A DNA stretch of 64,000 nt from Bacillota bacterium (GTDB lineage Bacteria; Bacillota; Clostridia; Peptostreptococcales; Acidaminobacteraceae): positions 61,749 to 125,748 of the forward strand of contig JAOARG010000003.1 of the NCBI GenBank assembly GCA_025210655.1, written 5' to 3'. This document shows positions 45,605 to 53,723 of this stretch, piece by piece; positions within the stretch are counted from its first letter, which is position 1; each line of letters opens with the position of its first letter. Below the pieces are notes generated by a model. The model made no database searches, had not been told where the DNA came from, and was given only the letters and a program-made list of their open reading frames with translations. The translations under genes were made by a program, and so were the position numbers.

Positions 45605-46032
45605 TAAAATAAACCTCCACATAAATTTCCAAATAGTAAACCTAAAGCAATTGACAAGCTGATTCTAATAAATAACACAGATAATGCTTTAGCTCCTACT
45701 GATTTAATTATTGCTGTTTCTACAATAAGGGAATGTGAAATCGACAACATCAGTCCCAAAGTTGTAATCTCAAAAGCCGATAAATGTAGTCCAGTAATTA
45801 TTCCGATTGCAGCATATAAATTCACAAAATTACCCAAAACCAAAGCTAAAGCGGCTTCACCAGGAAGGTTGAATAGACCCATAAATGGCTCAAAGTACAG
45901 ACTTAACTTATCCAGTAAAGGTGTAGATTTAAGTATAGAAACTACAATATGTATCGGAATGATGATTTTTGCTAACATCAAGGTGGTTTTAATCCCCTTA
46001 AATGTTCCTTCTTTCAAACTAGCTATAAACAT
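45604..46032 (-). CDS. GATE (nucleoside-recognition) domain membrane protein, first half
   Basis: 142 residues, start ATG at 46032 with GGGAGG immediately upstream. Four membrane helices; MLAKIIIPIHIVVSILKSTPLLDKLSLYFEPFMGLFNLPGEAALALVLG is the GATE-domain segment, paralogous to the downstream protein's. The architecture, two short GATE proteins encoded head to tail, resembles SpmA-SpmB of spore formers, but sequence identity cannot be measured here. Confidence 0.8.
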   Translation of the reverse strand: MFIASLKEGTFKGIKTTLMLAKIIIPIHIVVSILKSTPLLDKLSLYFEPFMGLFNLPGEAALALVLGNFVNLYAAIGIITGLHLSAFEITTLGLMLSISHSLIVETAIIKSVGAKALSVLFIRISLSIALGLLFGNLCGGLF

Positions 46033-46096
46033 ATGCCCTCCCATAAACTTTTTTCAACATTCTAATATAATAAACTAAGAGTTTATTGATTGCAAT

Positions 46097-46126
46097 AAAA
46101 AAAACCACATTAAGTGGTTTTTTAAA
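46097..46126 (-). terminator. terminator after the histidine kinase
   Basis: Stem AAACCAC..GTGGTTT followed on the minus strand by eight U residues. The same stem in inverted orientation forms the hairpin at 53701-53723. Confidence 0.85.
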
Positions 46127-47983
46127 CTAATCCCTAAGGGCGGGAATTCTGATTTTATATTCCGTTCCTGAACCTAAGTGAGAATCACATATTATCTTAC
46201 CTTTACATCTTGATTCAACAATATTATATACAATAAACATACCTAGACCTAAATGACCTTCTGAACGTTTTGTTGAGAAAAAAGGCTTAAATACTTTCGA
46301 TGAAATATCCTTATCCATACCATTACCATCATCATCATATATTATGACTAGATCATTATTATCCTTGGTTAAAAATACGCTTATTTTTCCAAAATCCTTT
46401 CCTTCATATCCATGAATTAATGAATTTTCAATAAGATTCTTAAATATTTCCTTATACGCATCAGGATTATCGTATATGCTAATATCACCATCACACGACA
46501 CATCAATGTCATAGTTACTCAATTTAGGATATAAGGCAATCAACTCTGAAACAACTTCCTCAATTATATATTTTATATTAAAATCAACTTTCTTATTATA
46601 CTTCTCGCTATTAACAACTTTCTTGAAATGATCTATCAGCTTAGCAGTTTTCTTAAGTCCAGTTTCTGTAAATTCTATGGATTTCTCCATATTCTGTATA
46701 GCCTCTTCTAGATACTCTGGTTCAATATTTTTTAAGTTTTTAACCTCTGTCTTAATATAACTTACACCCATTATACTATTACCAAGTGGTGTATTAACTT
46801 CATGTGCTATATCTGCAATGATATTTCCCATTTCAGCTAAACTATCGGACTCTAAAATTTTACTTTCAATTTCTGTAAGAACAGATATCGACCTATTGAT
46901 TTGCTCATCTTTATCATTTAATTTTTCTTCGTAACTGTCTGAAACATTTTCGTTTTTTTCTATATACAAATTCAATATTTCAGCTAATCCATCATATTGA
47001 TCCCCTTTAGATTTTAGTCTTAAGGACTTTGTACTATCAAGATTTCTGCTTAACTCCATTTCAACTTCACTTAACCTTACAACATTTTTGTTTAATCTGT
47101 ACAAATATAGAATAACTAAAGCAACAATAAAAATTACCATTATATAAATAATGATGAAGGCTATATCTGTATTGAAAATACCAGAGTTGCCTGACAAAAT
47201 TATCAAATACCATCCTAAATTGTCAAGGTTATGAATAGAATACTCCTTTCCACTTAGTTCTAAGCTTTTGAATTTGTCACCCGTAAAAGAATTGCTAATT
47301 CTCGCTAAATCTACTTTTGTTATATCACTTCCTAAAGAATTTAATATAACATCTCCGCTTTTATCCATTATAACTACCTTATCCATCAGTGTATAATTAC
47401 TTATTATAGATCCTATATCAGCTACCTTAATATCCAATCCTAGGGAGCCTAACAGTTCCCCCTCATCATTATAGATAGCTTTAGATACTGTAATTATATA
47501 CTCCCCTGTAATTGCGTCAATATAAGGTGTAGATATATCTGTTCCATCTGATTTCAAAAGCTCTATATACCATTCTCTTTTATCAATATCATAATCTATA
47601 GGGGTATCCCACTCATCATGTGTAATTAATATTTCCAGTTTAACGCTTGATAAAAATACATTTAGGATCCTACCATCAATATCTCTTACAGAATTCAAAT
47701 CTTCTATCACCTTTGGATAATCGGGGTCCATCCTATAGCTTTCTCTTGTACCTATATTTTCAAGAAAATCCCTATAAAATACTGCTTCTGTAACAAAATT
47801 GGCCATTGCAATTTTATTATCAAAATATCTATCTATTTCATTTACGATTTCAAATGATTCCTTTATTTCCCTCTCAACAACAATATTGTTCAACTTTATA
47901 TATCCCAAAAGGGCCATAATTACTACTGTAGCCACTATGGTTATAATTATCATCTTTTTACTGAATAGAATATAATTCTTCAT
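46127..47983 (-). CDS. membrane sensor histidine kinase with Cache domain
   Basis: 618 residues. Helix (about 10-30), extracellular Cache domain (about 35-270) with REWYIELLKSDGTDISTPYIDAITGEYIITVSKAI, second helix (about 275-298), coiled coil, then the kinase core. The H-box DIAHEVNTPLGNSIMGVSYI contains the phosphorylated His. ATPase motifs follow: N-box LIENSLIHG, G1 DDDGNGMD, F-box KPFFSTKRSEG and G2 HLGLGMF. No response regulator is adjacent. It is divergently placed from the dicarboxylate/amino-acid symporter gene, so it may sense that substrate. Confidence 0.92.
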   Translation of the reverse strand: MKNYILFSKKMIIITIVATVVIMALLGYIKLNNIVVEREIKESFEIVNEIDRYFDNKIAMANFVTEAVFYRDFLENIGTRESYRMDPDYPKVIEDLNSVRDIDGRILNVFLSSVKLEILITHDEWDTPIDYDIDKREWYIELLKSDGTDISTPYIDAITGEYIITVSKAIYNDEGELLGSLGLDIKVADIGSIISNYTLMDKVVIMDKSGDVILNSLGSDITKVDLARISNSFTGDKFKSLELSGKEYSIHNLDNLGWYLIILSGNSGIFNTDIAFIIIYIMVIFIVALVILYLYRLNKNVVRLSEVEMELSRNLDSTKSLRLKSKGDQYDGLAEILNLYIEKNENVSDSYEEKLNDKDEQINRSISVLTEIESKILESDSLAEMGNIIADIAHEVNTPLGNSIMGVSYIKTEVKNLKNIEPEYLEEAIQNMEKSIEFTETGLKKTAKLIDHFKKVVNSEKYNKKVDFNIKYIIEEVVSELIALYPKLSNYDIDVSCDGDISIYDNPDAYKEIFKNLIENSLIHGYEGKDFGKISVFLTKDNNDLVIIYDDDGNGMDKDISSKVFKPFFSTKRSEGHLGLGMFIVYNIVESRCKGKIICDSHLGSGTEYKIRIPALRD

Positions 47984-48034
47984 ATTTATCCCCTCTTGTC
48001 AGATTTTGATATAATTCCTATTAATATAATATAT

Positions 48035-48073
48035 CTACCCCTCAGGAAAAGAAAAAACTCATAGTAGGGGTAA
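48035..48073. promoter_or_regulatory. stem in the divergent kinase/symporter promoter region
   Basis: TACCCCT..AGGGGTA closes a long loop between the divergent genes. It could be a regulatory structure or operator; no named motif fits. Confidence 0.3.
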
Positions 48074-48188
48074 AATTTCTTTTCCTTCGCAATTTTCAGA
48101 ATAATCTTTTATTTGAAAACAGCTTTAATTTATGATTAAATAAATTTGTTACATTTACGCAATAATTTTAAATCATAAGGAGGACAAA

Positions 48189-49403
48189 ATGAAGAGAGAA
48201 AGCAAGTATCTAAAATATCTTGGCGTAATTATCCTTGCCAGTATGGTACTAGGAATTTTATCTGGCCTGATATTAAAAGAAAATGCTTCTGTATTCGCTC
48301 CACTTGGTAACCTGTTCATGTCATTAATTAAGATGATGGTTCTACCACTTGTGAGTGTATCAATTGTTTCAGGAGCAGCTTCATTAGGTAACACAAAAAC
48401 TGCTGGTAAAAGGGGAATCGCAACATTCTTATTCTATATGGGAACAACTGTAGTTGCGGTAGCATTAGGACTTATTTTTGGTAATATATTTAATATTGGT
48501 GGGGGACTTGATATGTCATATCTGTCTCAATCATTCTCAGATGAATATGCATCTAGAGGTGGTACACCTGGATTCTGGGATACTATCTTAGGATTTATTC
48601 CACAAAACCCATTCAGCGCTTTAACTGACGGAAGAATGCTTCAAATATTGTTCTTCTGCCTATTCTTGGGATTTGGTATATCAAGTTTAGCCGAAGAGAA
48701 AAAAGGAAATTTAGTAACTATTCTAAACAACCTTACAGAAGCTTTACTTTGGATGGTAGAAAAAGTAATGTATCTTGCTCCTATTGGTGTATTTGGACTT
48801 ATGTCTGATGCAATGGCTAAATTTGGATGGGAAACTTTATTAAAGTTAGCAAACTTATTAGGTATCTATATTATAGTTATTCTAATTCACACATATGTAT
48901 TCTATCCAACAATAGTTAAGATGTTTACTAAAACATCTCCAATCAAATTCATAAGATCTATTTACAAGGCTCAAGTTGTTGCATTTTCAACAGCTTCATC
49001 TATGGGTACTTTACCAGTAACTATGGAAGTTTGTGAAGAAGATTTAGATGTATCAAACGAAACTGCATCATTCGTTTTACCACTTGGTGCAACAATCAAC
49101 ATGGATGGAAACGCAATCTACTATGCATTGGCTGCAATGTTCTTTGCACAAATGTTTGGTGTTGAACTAGGTATGAGCCAATATATTGCAATAATAGTTA
49201 CAGCAACTCTAGGTTCAATCGGACAGGCAGGGGTACCTGGACCATCACTACTTGTTGTAGCAGTATTATTAGCAGCTAACATCCCAGTAATAGGACTTCC
49301 ACTTCTATTTGGAGTAGACAGACTATTCGACATGATTAGAACAGCTGTAAACATCACAGGTGATGCAACATGTGCACTTGTAGTTGATAATATTAAGGAA
49401 TAA
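48189..49403 (+). CDS. dicarboxylate/amino acid:cation symporter (DctA/GltP family)
   Basis: 404 residues, eight membrane helices plus two re-entrant loops. Family motifs: MMVLPLVSVSIVSG, the serine-rich re-entrant FSTASSMGTLPVTME, LGATINMDGNAIYYALAAMFFAQ (cation/substrate site), and GQAGVPGPSLLVVAVLL. It imports glutamate, aspartate or C4-dicarboxylates with Na+ or H+. Start after TAAGGAGG. The stop codon is followed six bases later by the left repeat of the S23 element. Confidence 0.94.
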   Translation: MKRESKYLKYLGVIILASMVLGILSGLILKENASVFAPLGNLFMSLIKMMVLPLVSVSIVSGAASLGNTKTAGKRGIATFLFYMGTTVVAVALGLIFGNIFNIGGGLDMSYLSQSFSDEYASRGGTPGFWDTILGFIPQNPFSALTDGRMLQILFFCLFLGFGISSLAEEKKGNLVTILNNLTEALLWMVEKVMYLAPIGVFGLMSDAMAKFGWETLLKLANLLGIYIIVILIHTYVFYPTIVKMFTKTSPIKFIRSIYKAQVVAFSTASSMGTLPVTMEVCEEDLDVSNETASFVLPLGATINMDGNAIYYALAAMFFAQMFGVELGMSQYIAIIVTATLGSIGQAGVPGPSLLVVAVLLAANIPVIGLPLLFGVDRLFDMIRTAVNITGDATCALVVDNIKE

Positions 49404-49408
49404 TAGAC

Positions 49409-49438
49409 GTAATTCGTAGGTCGTGGGTCGTAGGTCGG
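49409..49438 (+). repeat. left inverted heptamer repeat
   Basis: Three tandem heptamers (TCGTAGG, TCGTGGG, TCGTAGG) with leading GTAAT and trailing TCGG. Inverted relative to the copy at 50029-50066. Confidence 0.85.
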
Positions 49439-49497
49439 TAGGGATTTAGTTAGTGCCGATTTAATCATATTGTATCTACGAAATCATTTAAATATTA

Positions 49498-49528
49498 AAG
49501 CAGTTTGCATGAGCAAACTGCTTTTTTA
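49498..49528 (+). terminator. terminator downstream of the symporter gene
   Basis: Perfect stem AAGCAGTTTGC..GCAAACTGCTT, 4-nt loop, followed by a T-run on the plus strand. It lies inside the repeat-bounded element. Confidence 0.9.
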
Positions 49529-49578
49529 TGTCTGTATGGTTGTAATCCTCCGTCTCACATATCAACTTAGTTTTCTGA

Positions 49579-49908
49579 TCATGCCGTTAGCATTTTACCG
49601 ACTCGGTCAATTTTTTTGTTAATTGTTTCATAGCTATCTGATTTTATATAACCCAAATCTTTTGAAAGGTATATCTGGTATTTTAGCTCTTCTAATGAAG
49701 CTCTTGATATATATAAGAAACGCTTGTATTCCTTCTTCGATTCTCTTGATTTTCCTTCTGATATATTACTTGGTATAGAAACTGAAGCTCTTCTCATCTG
49801 TGAACACAGACCAAATCCTTCTTCCTTGGGGAAGTATCTCAAATTCCCATATACATCCAATACAAGTTCATGAGATACATTCAACAAATCAAACTTACTA
49901 TTATCCAT
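49579..49908 (-). CDS. four-helix-bundle (S23 / 23S rRNA intervening-sequence type) protein
   Basis: 109 residues. Diagnostic S23 segment: QMRRASVSIPSNISEGKSRESKKEYKRFL, then ASLEELKYQIYLSKDLGYI. Family members are basic pentameric four-helix bundles encoded in rRNA intervening sequences, as free-standing genes, or as the Avd accessory protein of diversity-generating retroelements. No reverse transcriptase or template repeat lies nearby. The gene is enclosed by inverted heptamer repeats, suggesting it travels with them. RBS GAGGAGG. Confidence 0.93.
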   Translation of the reverse strand: MDNSKFDLLNVSHELVLDVYGNLRYFPKEEGFGLCSQMRRASVSIPSNISEGKSRESKKEYKRFLYISRASLEELKYQIYLSKDLGYIKSDSYETINKKIDRVGKMLTA

Positions 49909-49983
49909 AAAACTCCTCCTCTAAGGAAATTATACATAATGTTAAAAGTTAATCGGTATGCAGTCAGCATACAAATAAGTAAA

Positions 49984-50009
49984 TAAAAAAGAGTAGCAAT
50001 GCTACTCTT
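49984..50009 (-). terminator. terminator of the antiporter gene
   Basis: Stem AAGAGTAGC..GCTACTCTT with a 3-nt loop, followed on the minus strand by a U-run. It serves the antiporter gene, whose transcript must cross the right repeat first. Confidence 0.85.
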
Positions 50010-50028
50010 CTCAATCAAAAGGTCTTAT

Positions 50029-50066
50029 CCGACCTACGACCTACGAACCACGACCTACGAAATTAC
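50029..50066 (-). repeat. right inverted heptamer repeat
   Basis: Four heptamers read on the minus strand (TCGTAGG, TCGTGGT, TCGTAGG, TCGTAGG), again led by GTAAT. The repeat includes the last bases of the antiporter stop codon. Confidence 0.85.
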
Positions 50067-51049
50067 AAATAATTCATTATCAAATACCCTACATAAATCA
50101 GTAAAAGTACCGATCCACCGACTTTGGATATCATATTGGCTTTTCTTGTAGATAAATATCTAAATACTAGTAAGGCTACTGCCATTACTGGGAACTGTAG
50201 TGTGTAGAACTCATTTGGTACTAAAAGTCCCCCTCTTGTTACTGATGCTGATGCACCTACTACGAATAATACGTTTAGTATATCGGCACCAACTATATTT
50301 CCTATTGCCAATTCACCATGACCTTTTCTCACTGATGATATTGCTGTTACAAGTTCTGGAAGACTTGTTCCAAAAGCAACTAATGTTGCTGCAATAATAC
50401 TTTGTGGCACCCCAACTCTTATTGCTGTAATTTCAACAGTTGGAATTAAAACTTTTGAAGATAATATAATTAATATTATTCCTGCTATCATTTTTGTTAC
50501 TTGAATAAATACACTGCTTTCTTCTTCCTCTATTTCCTCATCACTTTCTGTTGATCCTTTACTCCAATGTAGGGACATGATTAAATATGTAGCTAATAAG
50601 GCTAAAAAAACAAATCCAGCAAACTGACTTACATACCCTCCTAAAAATGGCATACTCGCTAAAATAAGAAGTAATCCAGCACCAAGTTGAAGTTTTCCTT
50701 GTCTTCTAATAGTAAAGGGATCTACCTTCAATTCTCCCAATAAAGATGATATACCAATTATAAGACTAGTATCACAAATTATAGATCCTACAGCATTACC
50801 TAGAGCAAGATCAGGATTACCATTTACAGCTGCCATTACCGACACCGTTGCTTCAGGTAGAGTAGTACCAAGAGATACAATAGTAGCTCCTATAATCATT
50901 TTAGGTACACCCCAATGTACTGATAAACTTACGGCTTCATCAACTAAAATATCTGCCCCTTTACTAAGTGTATAAAGTGTTATTGCAATTATTACTAACA
51001 AAACTAATGTCGAATAATCAGAAATATGGTGAATCAATAATTCTTCCAT
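50063..51049 (-). CDS. CaCA-family cation antiporter, probably manganese exporter
   Basis: 328 residues, ten membrane helices in two inverted repeats. The alpha motifs are GATIVSLGTTLPEATVSVMAA with GNAVGSIICDT, and AATLVAFGTSLPELVTAISSV with GNIVGADILN. Between them is an acidic cytoplasmic loop (STESDEEIEEEESS). The family (YrbG-like) exchanges Ca2+ or other divalent cations for Na+/H+. The Mn2+-type riboswitch upstream suggests that manganese is exported. RBS AAGGGAG. Confidence 0.9.
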   Translation of the reverse strand: MEELLIHHISDYSTLVLLVIIAITLYTLSKGADILVDEAVSLSVHWGVPKMIIGATIVSLGTTLPEATVSVMAAVNGNPDLALGNAVGSIICDTSLIIGISSLLGELKVDPFTIRRQGKLQLGAGLLLILASMPFLGGYVSQFAGFVFLALLATYLIMSLHWSKGSTESDEEIEEEESSVFIQVTKMIAGIILIILSSKVLIPTVEITAIRVGVPQSIIAATLVAFGTSLPELVTAISSVRKGHGELAIGNIVGADILNVLFVVGASASVTRGGLLVPNEFYTLQFPVMAVALLVFRYLSTRKANMISKVGGSVLLLIYVGYLIMNYL

Positions 51050-51086
51050 TTTTCAGCTCCCTTTCTAAAAACATTTTCAAGACATT

Positions 51087-51127
51087 CAAAAGACCCTACA
51101 GTTAGCCTATGGCCAACTGTAGGGTCT
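51087..51127 (-). terminator. terminator overlapping the yybP-ykoY aptamer
   Basis: Minus strand GACCCTACAGTTGG..CTAACTGTAGGGTC followed by a short U-run. Its 5' strand (CCCTAC) is also the 3' strand of aptamer helix P1, so aptamer and terminator exclude each other. Confidence 0.8.
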
Positions 51128-51208
51128 CACATGACATACGCCACCAAAGCCGGGAATAATCCGTAATGACGACTTTGATACCAACTTGGGTTAGTTACTC
51201 CCCCTACA
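51119..51208 (-). promoter_or_regulatory. yybP-ykoY manganese riboswitch
   Basis: On the minus strand the aptamer opens GTAGGGGGAGTA, contains CGTCATTACGG and CCCGGC, and closes GTGAGACCCTAC. GGGGAGUA at the 5' side and GAGACC at the 3' side are the family hallmarks, and GTAGGG/CCCTAC pair as P1. Mn2+ would stabilise P1, prevent the overlapping terminator and turn the antiporter on. Confidence 0.78.
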
Positions 51209-51267
51209 ACTTATACACTGATATTAATAGAGTTTTTTAATTTTGTCAAGCTAACAAGCTACTTCAA

Positions 51268-52077
51268 TTATAGAAAAAGTTCTGGTTCTTTTCTAGCTTG
51301 GAACTCAATTTCCAACTCAATCTTATGTCTTAAATAATCCTCATCACTATAATATTTTGCACCTTCCGGACATCCCTTTTCACAGGCCCCACACTTAATG
51401 CAAATACTATCAAATTTCGAAACATCTTCATAGTTAATTGATCCCATAGGACAAAGGTCAACACAGATTTTACAATCATTGCATTTGTCATTAGTCAGTG
51501 GCTTAACTCTTCTTATATCAACAAAATCACCTTGGGGATTTACAGGCCTATAATACTTTCTATATGGCCTTGTCCCCCTAATTTGATCAATCATATCAAA
51601 ACTACTAGATTTAATTTTACTCACTATGTCTTTTGAAAATTCTTCTACAGTTTCCATATCCTTTTGGTCAGGTCTACCTTTGGCTAATATTCTAGAAAAA
51701 GAATGTTCACCAATAAAACCTGCTGCTGCAATAACACTAAATCCATTGCCAGTACAAATATCCGACAACTCTACCAATGCATCATCAAAATTTCTGTTAC
51801 CATATAGAACTATTGGCACACACAAAGCACCTTCTCCTTTTATTTTACTCAAATAATCCAGCAAAACATTAGGTACCCTTCCAGCATACACTGGTACGCC
51901 TATAATCAATATTTCATCTTTTCTAATATGTACTTCATCTTCTCTTACATGCGGCAAAGTAAAGTCAATTATTTCATACTCTTTCTTTAACTCTTTACTG
52001 ATACTTTTCCCAATGGAAGTAACAACCTTCTTAGTCGTTCCAGTACCACTGAAAAACATGGATATAACCTTGCTCAA
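51268..52077 (-). CDS. EFR1-type flavodoxin/ferredoxin protein
   Basis: 269 residues from a TTG start seven bases after GGAGG. The N-terminal flavodoxin-like domain starts ISMFFSGTGTTKKV with FMN-loop residues, and GVPVYAGRVPNVL follows. The C-terminal domain has two 4Fe-4S clusters: CNDCKICVDLCP and CIKCGACEKGCP. EFR1-family proteins are anaerobic electron carriers of unknown partner. It is monocistronic by spacing. Confidence 0.9.
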   Translation of the reverse strand: MSKVISMFFSGTGTTKKVVTSIGKSISKELKKEYEIIDFTLPHVREDEVHIRKDEILIIGVPVYAGRVPNVLLDYLSKIKGEGALCVPIVLYGNRNFDDALVELSDICTGNGFSVIAAAGFIGEHSFSRILAKGRPDQKDMETVEEFSKDIVSKIKSSSFDMIDQIRGTRPYRKYYRPVNPQGDFVDIRRVKPLTNDKCNDCKICVDLCPMGSINYEDVSKFDSICIKCGACEKGCPEGAKYYSDEDYLRHKIELEIEFQARKEPELFL

Positions 52078-52213
52078 ATTAATTCCTCCAATCAATATAT
52101 TTACGAAATACTTACCTTAACTTAACCATTATACTTAGATTTTTATTATATCATATTATTGGAGATATAATCTCTTATTATAAAATCTTACAGTTACCTA
52201 GGAGGTAATAATT

Positions 52214-52777
52214 ATGTTCCACAAAATACAACTGATATTATTTCTTACAGTATACACAGCTATTTACTTAGAATATAAACCCACTACTATAAATAAAAAT
52301 AATATATTGATAGGAATTTTTGTTTATGAAAGTCCTGTATCCAAAACTAAAATAGAAGATTTACTTGAAAGTTATAAAACTCAAATGAAAACACTTTTTA
52401 CTTTTTATCCATTTACAGCTCTTCCTATTTTCATCATAGATAATAAATCAATTTCATTTTCCTATTTCATTATTTGGTCATGTGCCCTATACATGATTTC
52501 GAAATACTACTTTGAAAAATCTCATACTTATTTAAAAAAATATTTGTTAGAAAATAATAAGGAATTACTATCCCATGAAAATGAATTTTGGATTAATGGT
52601 AGACATTATTACAACAAGGATTGTCCATCTTTATTTGTAAAATCTCCATCCAACAATCTATATTATTTAAACTTAGCTAAAAAACTTGGTTATTATTTAC
52701 ATAAATTTCTAGGGCCTTTTGCTTTATCAATTGCAGTTATTATTACTTTTTTACTAATTATTATGGATTTTAAATAA
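52214..52777 (+). CDS. DUF5808-like membrane protein
   Basis: 187 residues. An N-terminal hydrophobic helix, a central hydrophobic region (about 68-98), then the soluble pattern FWINGRHYYNKDCPSLFVK, which matches the (W/F)xxGxxYYNxxDPxLFV core of DUF5808 regions in DUF1648-family membrane proteins. A C-terminal helix follows. Function unknown. RBS TAGGAGG. Confidence 0.65.
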   Translation: MFHKIQLILFLTVYTAIYLEYKPTTINKNNILIGIFVYESPVSKTKIEDLLESYKTQMKTLFTFYPFTALPIFIIDNKSISFSYFIIWSCALYMISKYYFEKSHTYLKKYLLENNKELLSHENEFWINGRHYYNKDCPSLFVKSPSNNLYYLNLAKKLGYYLHKFLGPFALSIAVIITFLLIIMDFK

Positions 52778-52925
52778 TTATTAATAATTTGATATATTGG
52801 CGAAAAACTGGGTATTCATGTATTGAAACTTCTAAGTAAATAAATTACATAGAATTTTTTTACATTTACGTATCGTTTCTTACGAATTCTTTACCACGTT
52901 CTATTACTGGATAGAAATATTTTAA

Positions 52926-52954
52926 TTGCCAAAATCTTCATTTTAGAGTAAAAT
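52926..52954 (+). promoter_or_regulatory. sigma-A promoter of abrB
   Basis: TTGCCA, 17-bp spacer, TAAAAT, about 65 bp upstream of the abrB start codon. This implies a moderately long leader. Confidence 0.65.
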
Positions 52955-53020
52955 ATATACAGAGGACGACTAAGAAATGATTAATTAGGTTGTGCGCTAT
53001 TTTAAAAGGAGGTATAAATA

Positions 53021-53263
53021 ATGAAATCAACAGGAATAACTAGAAAGGTAGACGAGCTTGGAAGAATCGTTATACCAAAAGAATTAAGAAGAAATTTAAG
53101 AATCGAAGAAAAGGATCCATTAGAAATATTTGTAGAGGGCGAAATGATTATTTTGAAAAAATATGAGCCTGCATGTATTTTCTGTGGTCAAGCTAAGGGC
53201 GTTAAAAATCTTAAAGGTAAAAATGTATGCCCAGAGTGTATCAAGGAAATCGCGCAGATATAA
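53021..53263 (+). CDS. abrB: AbrB-family transition-state regulator
   Basis: 80 residues. The SpoVT-AbrB DNA-binding fold is clear at the N-terminus (MKSTGITRKVDELGRIVIPKELRR..L.I...DPLEIFVEG). The C-terminal third is a four-cysteine segment CIFCGQ..CPECIKEI, probably a small zinc ribbon as in clostridial AbrB paralogs. It regulates growth-phase genes, typically as a dimer or tetramer. RBS AAAGGAGG. Confidence 0.93.
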   Translation: MKSTGITRKVDELGRIVIPKELRRNLRIEEKDPLEIFVEGEMIILKKYEPACIFCGQAKGVKNLKGKNVCPECIKEIAQI

Positions 53264-53280
53264 TCAGTACTTGAGTAAAA

Positions 53281-53337
53281 AAATAGGACATTAATTAGAG
53301 TTTAGAAATTTTCTCACTCTAATTAATGTCCTATTTT
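53281..53337 (+). terminator. terminator after abrB
   Basis: A long perfect stem of about 20 bp starting AAATAGGACATTAATTAGAG, then T-run. It is immediately followed by the TTTTTCAGACTG end of the next hairpin array. Confidence 0.93.
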
Positions 53338-53702
53338 TCAGACTGTAGACAAAGTCTACACTCTCGTTAAGTAATATATTGAGGTTCTCAATATATGTGA
53401 AGCAGGTGCATTTGCACCGTTAAACATCTATTTTCAATAGACGTTAAGCGGCGTTTCTTAAACGCTGTACAATGAAACCTTGCTACGCAAGCTAGAATTT
53501 CAAAACTTGTGATAGCAAGGTTTTTAAGCTCTTTCTTATATAAGTATTTCCTCTAAAGGAAATTACCTTGTACGTAATTCGAAGAATTACTGCTTAACAA
53601 TGAATTGATAAATTCATCGCTTCACGGGAATGAAATGACCGCTTAACGTTATGATTTATCATAATGCTCAACCAGACTGTAGTTTGTCTACAGTCTGAAA
53701 AA
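53335..53702. repeat. fold-back array of hairpins joined by GTTAAGCR linkers
   Basis: Ends form a 20-bp perfect inverted repeat (TTTTTCAGACTGTAGACAAA at 53335-53354 and inverted at 53683-53702). Left arm: stems GTAGAC..GTCTAC, ATATATTGAG..CTCAATATAT, GGTGCA..TGCACC, TCTATT..AATAGA and GCGTTT..AAACGC, separated by GTTAAG, GTGAAGCAG, GTTAAACA and GTTAAGCG. Centre: CCTTGCTA..TAGCAAGG (53478-53520). Right arm: ATTTCC..GGAAAT, TAATTC..GAATTA, TGAATT..AATTCA and TTATGAT..ATCATAA, separated by the inverted linkers TGCTTAAC, CGCTTCAC, CGCTTAAC and TGCTCAAC. No ORF is credible. Confidence 0.85.
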
Positions 53703-53723
53703 ACCACTTAATGTGGTTTTTTT
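53701..53723 (-). terminator. terminator of the YccF gene
   Basis: Stem AAACCAC..GTGGTTT lies at the YccF stop codon, with A-runs and T-runs on both sides. It is the same stem as at 46104-46122, inverted. Confidence 0.7.

Larger units (their letters stand above)
49409..50066. mobile_element. putative element: S23-like gene within inverted heptamer repeats
   Basis: The left end (49409-49438) starts GTAATTCGTAGGTCG and continues as 7-bp repeats TCGTAGG/TCGTGGG. The right end (50029-50066) is the same sequence inverted with one more heptamer. Both ends abut stop codons of the flanking genes: six bases after the symporter, and overlapping the antiporter stop. Between them lie a terminator, the four-helix-bundle gene and a second terminator. 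No transposase gene is present and no clear target duplication is visible. Confidence 0.6.

Noticed and set aside
49409..50066. Diversity-generating retroelement
   Set aside because: The S23-like protein resembles Avd, but there is no reverse transcriptase, template repeat or variable-repeat target within the window.
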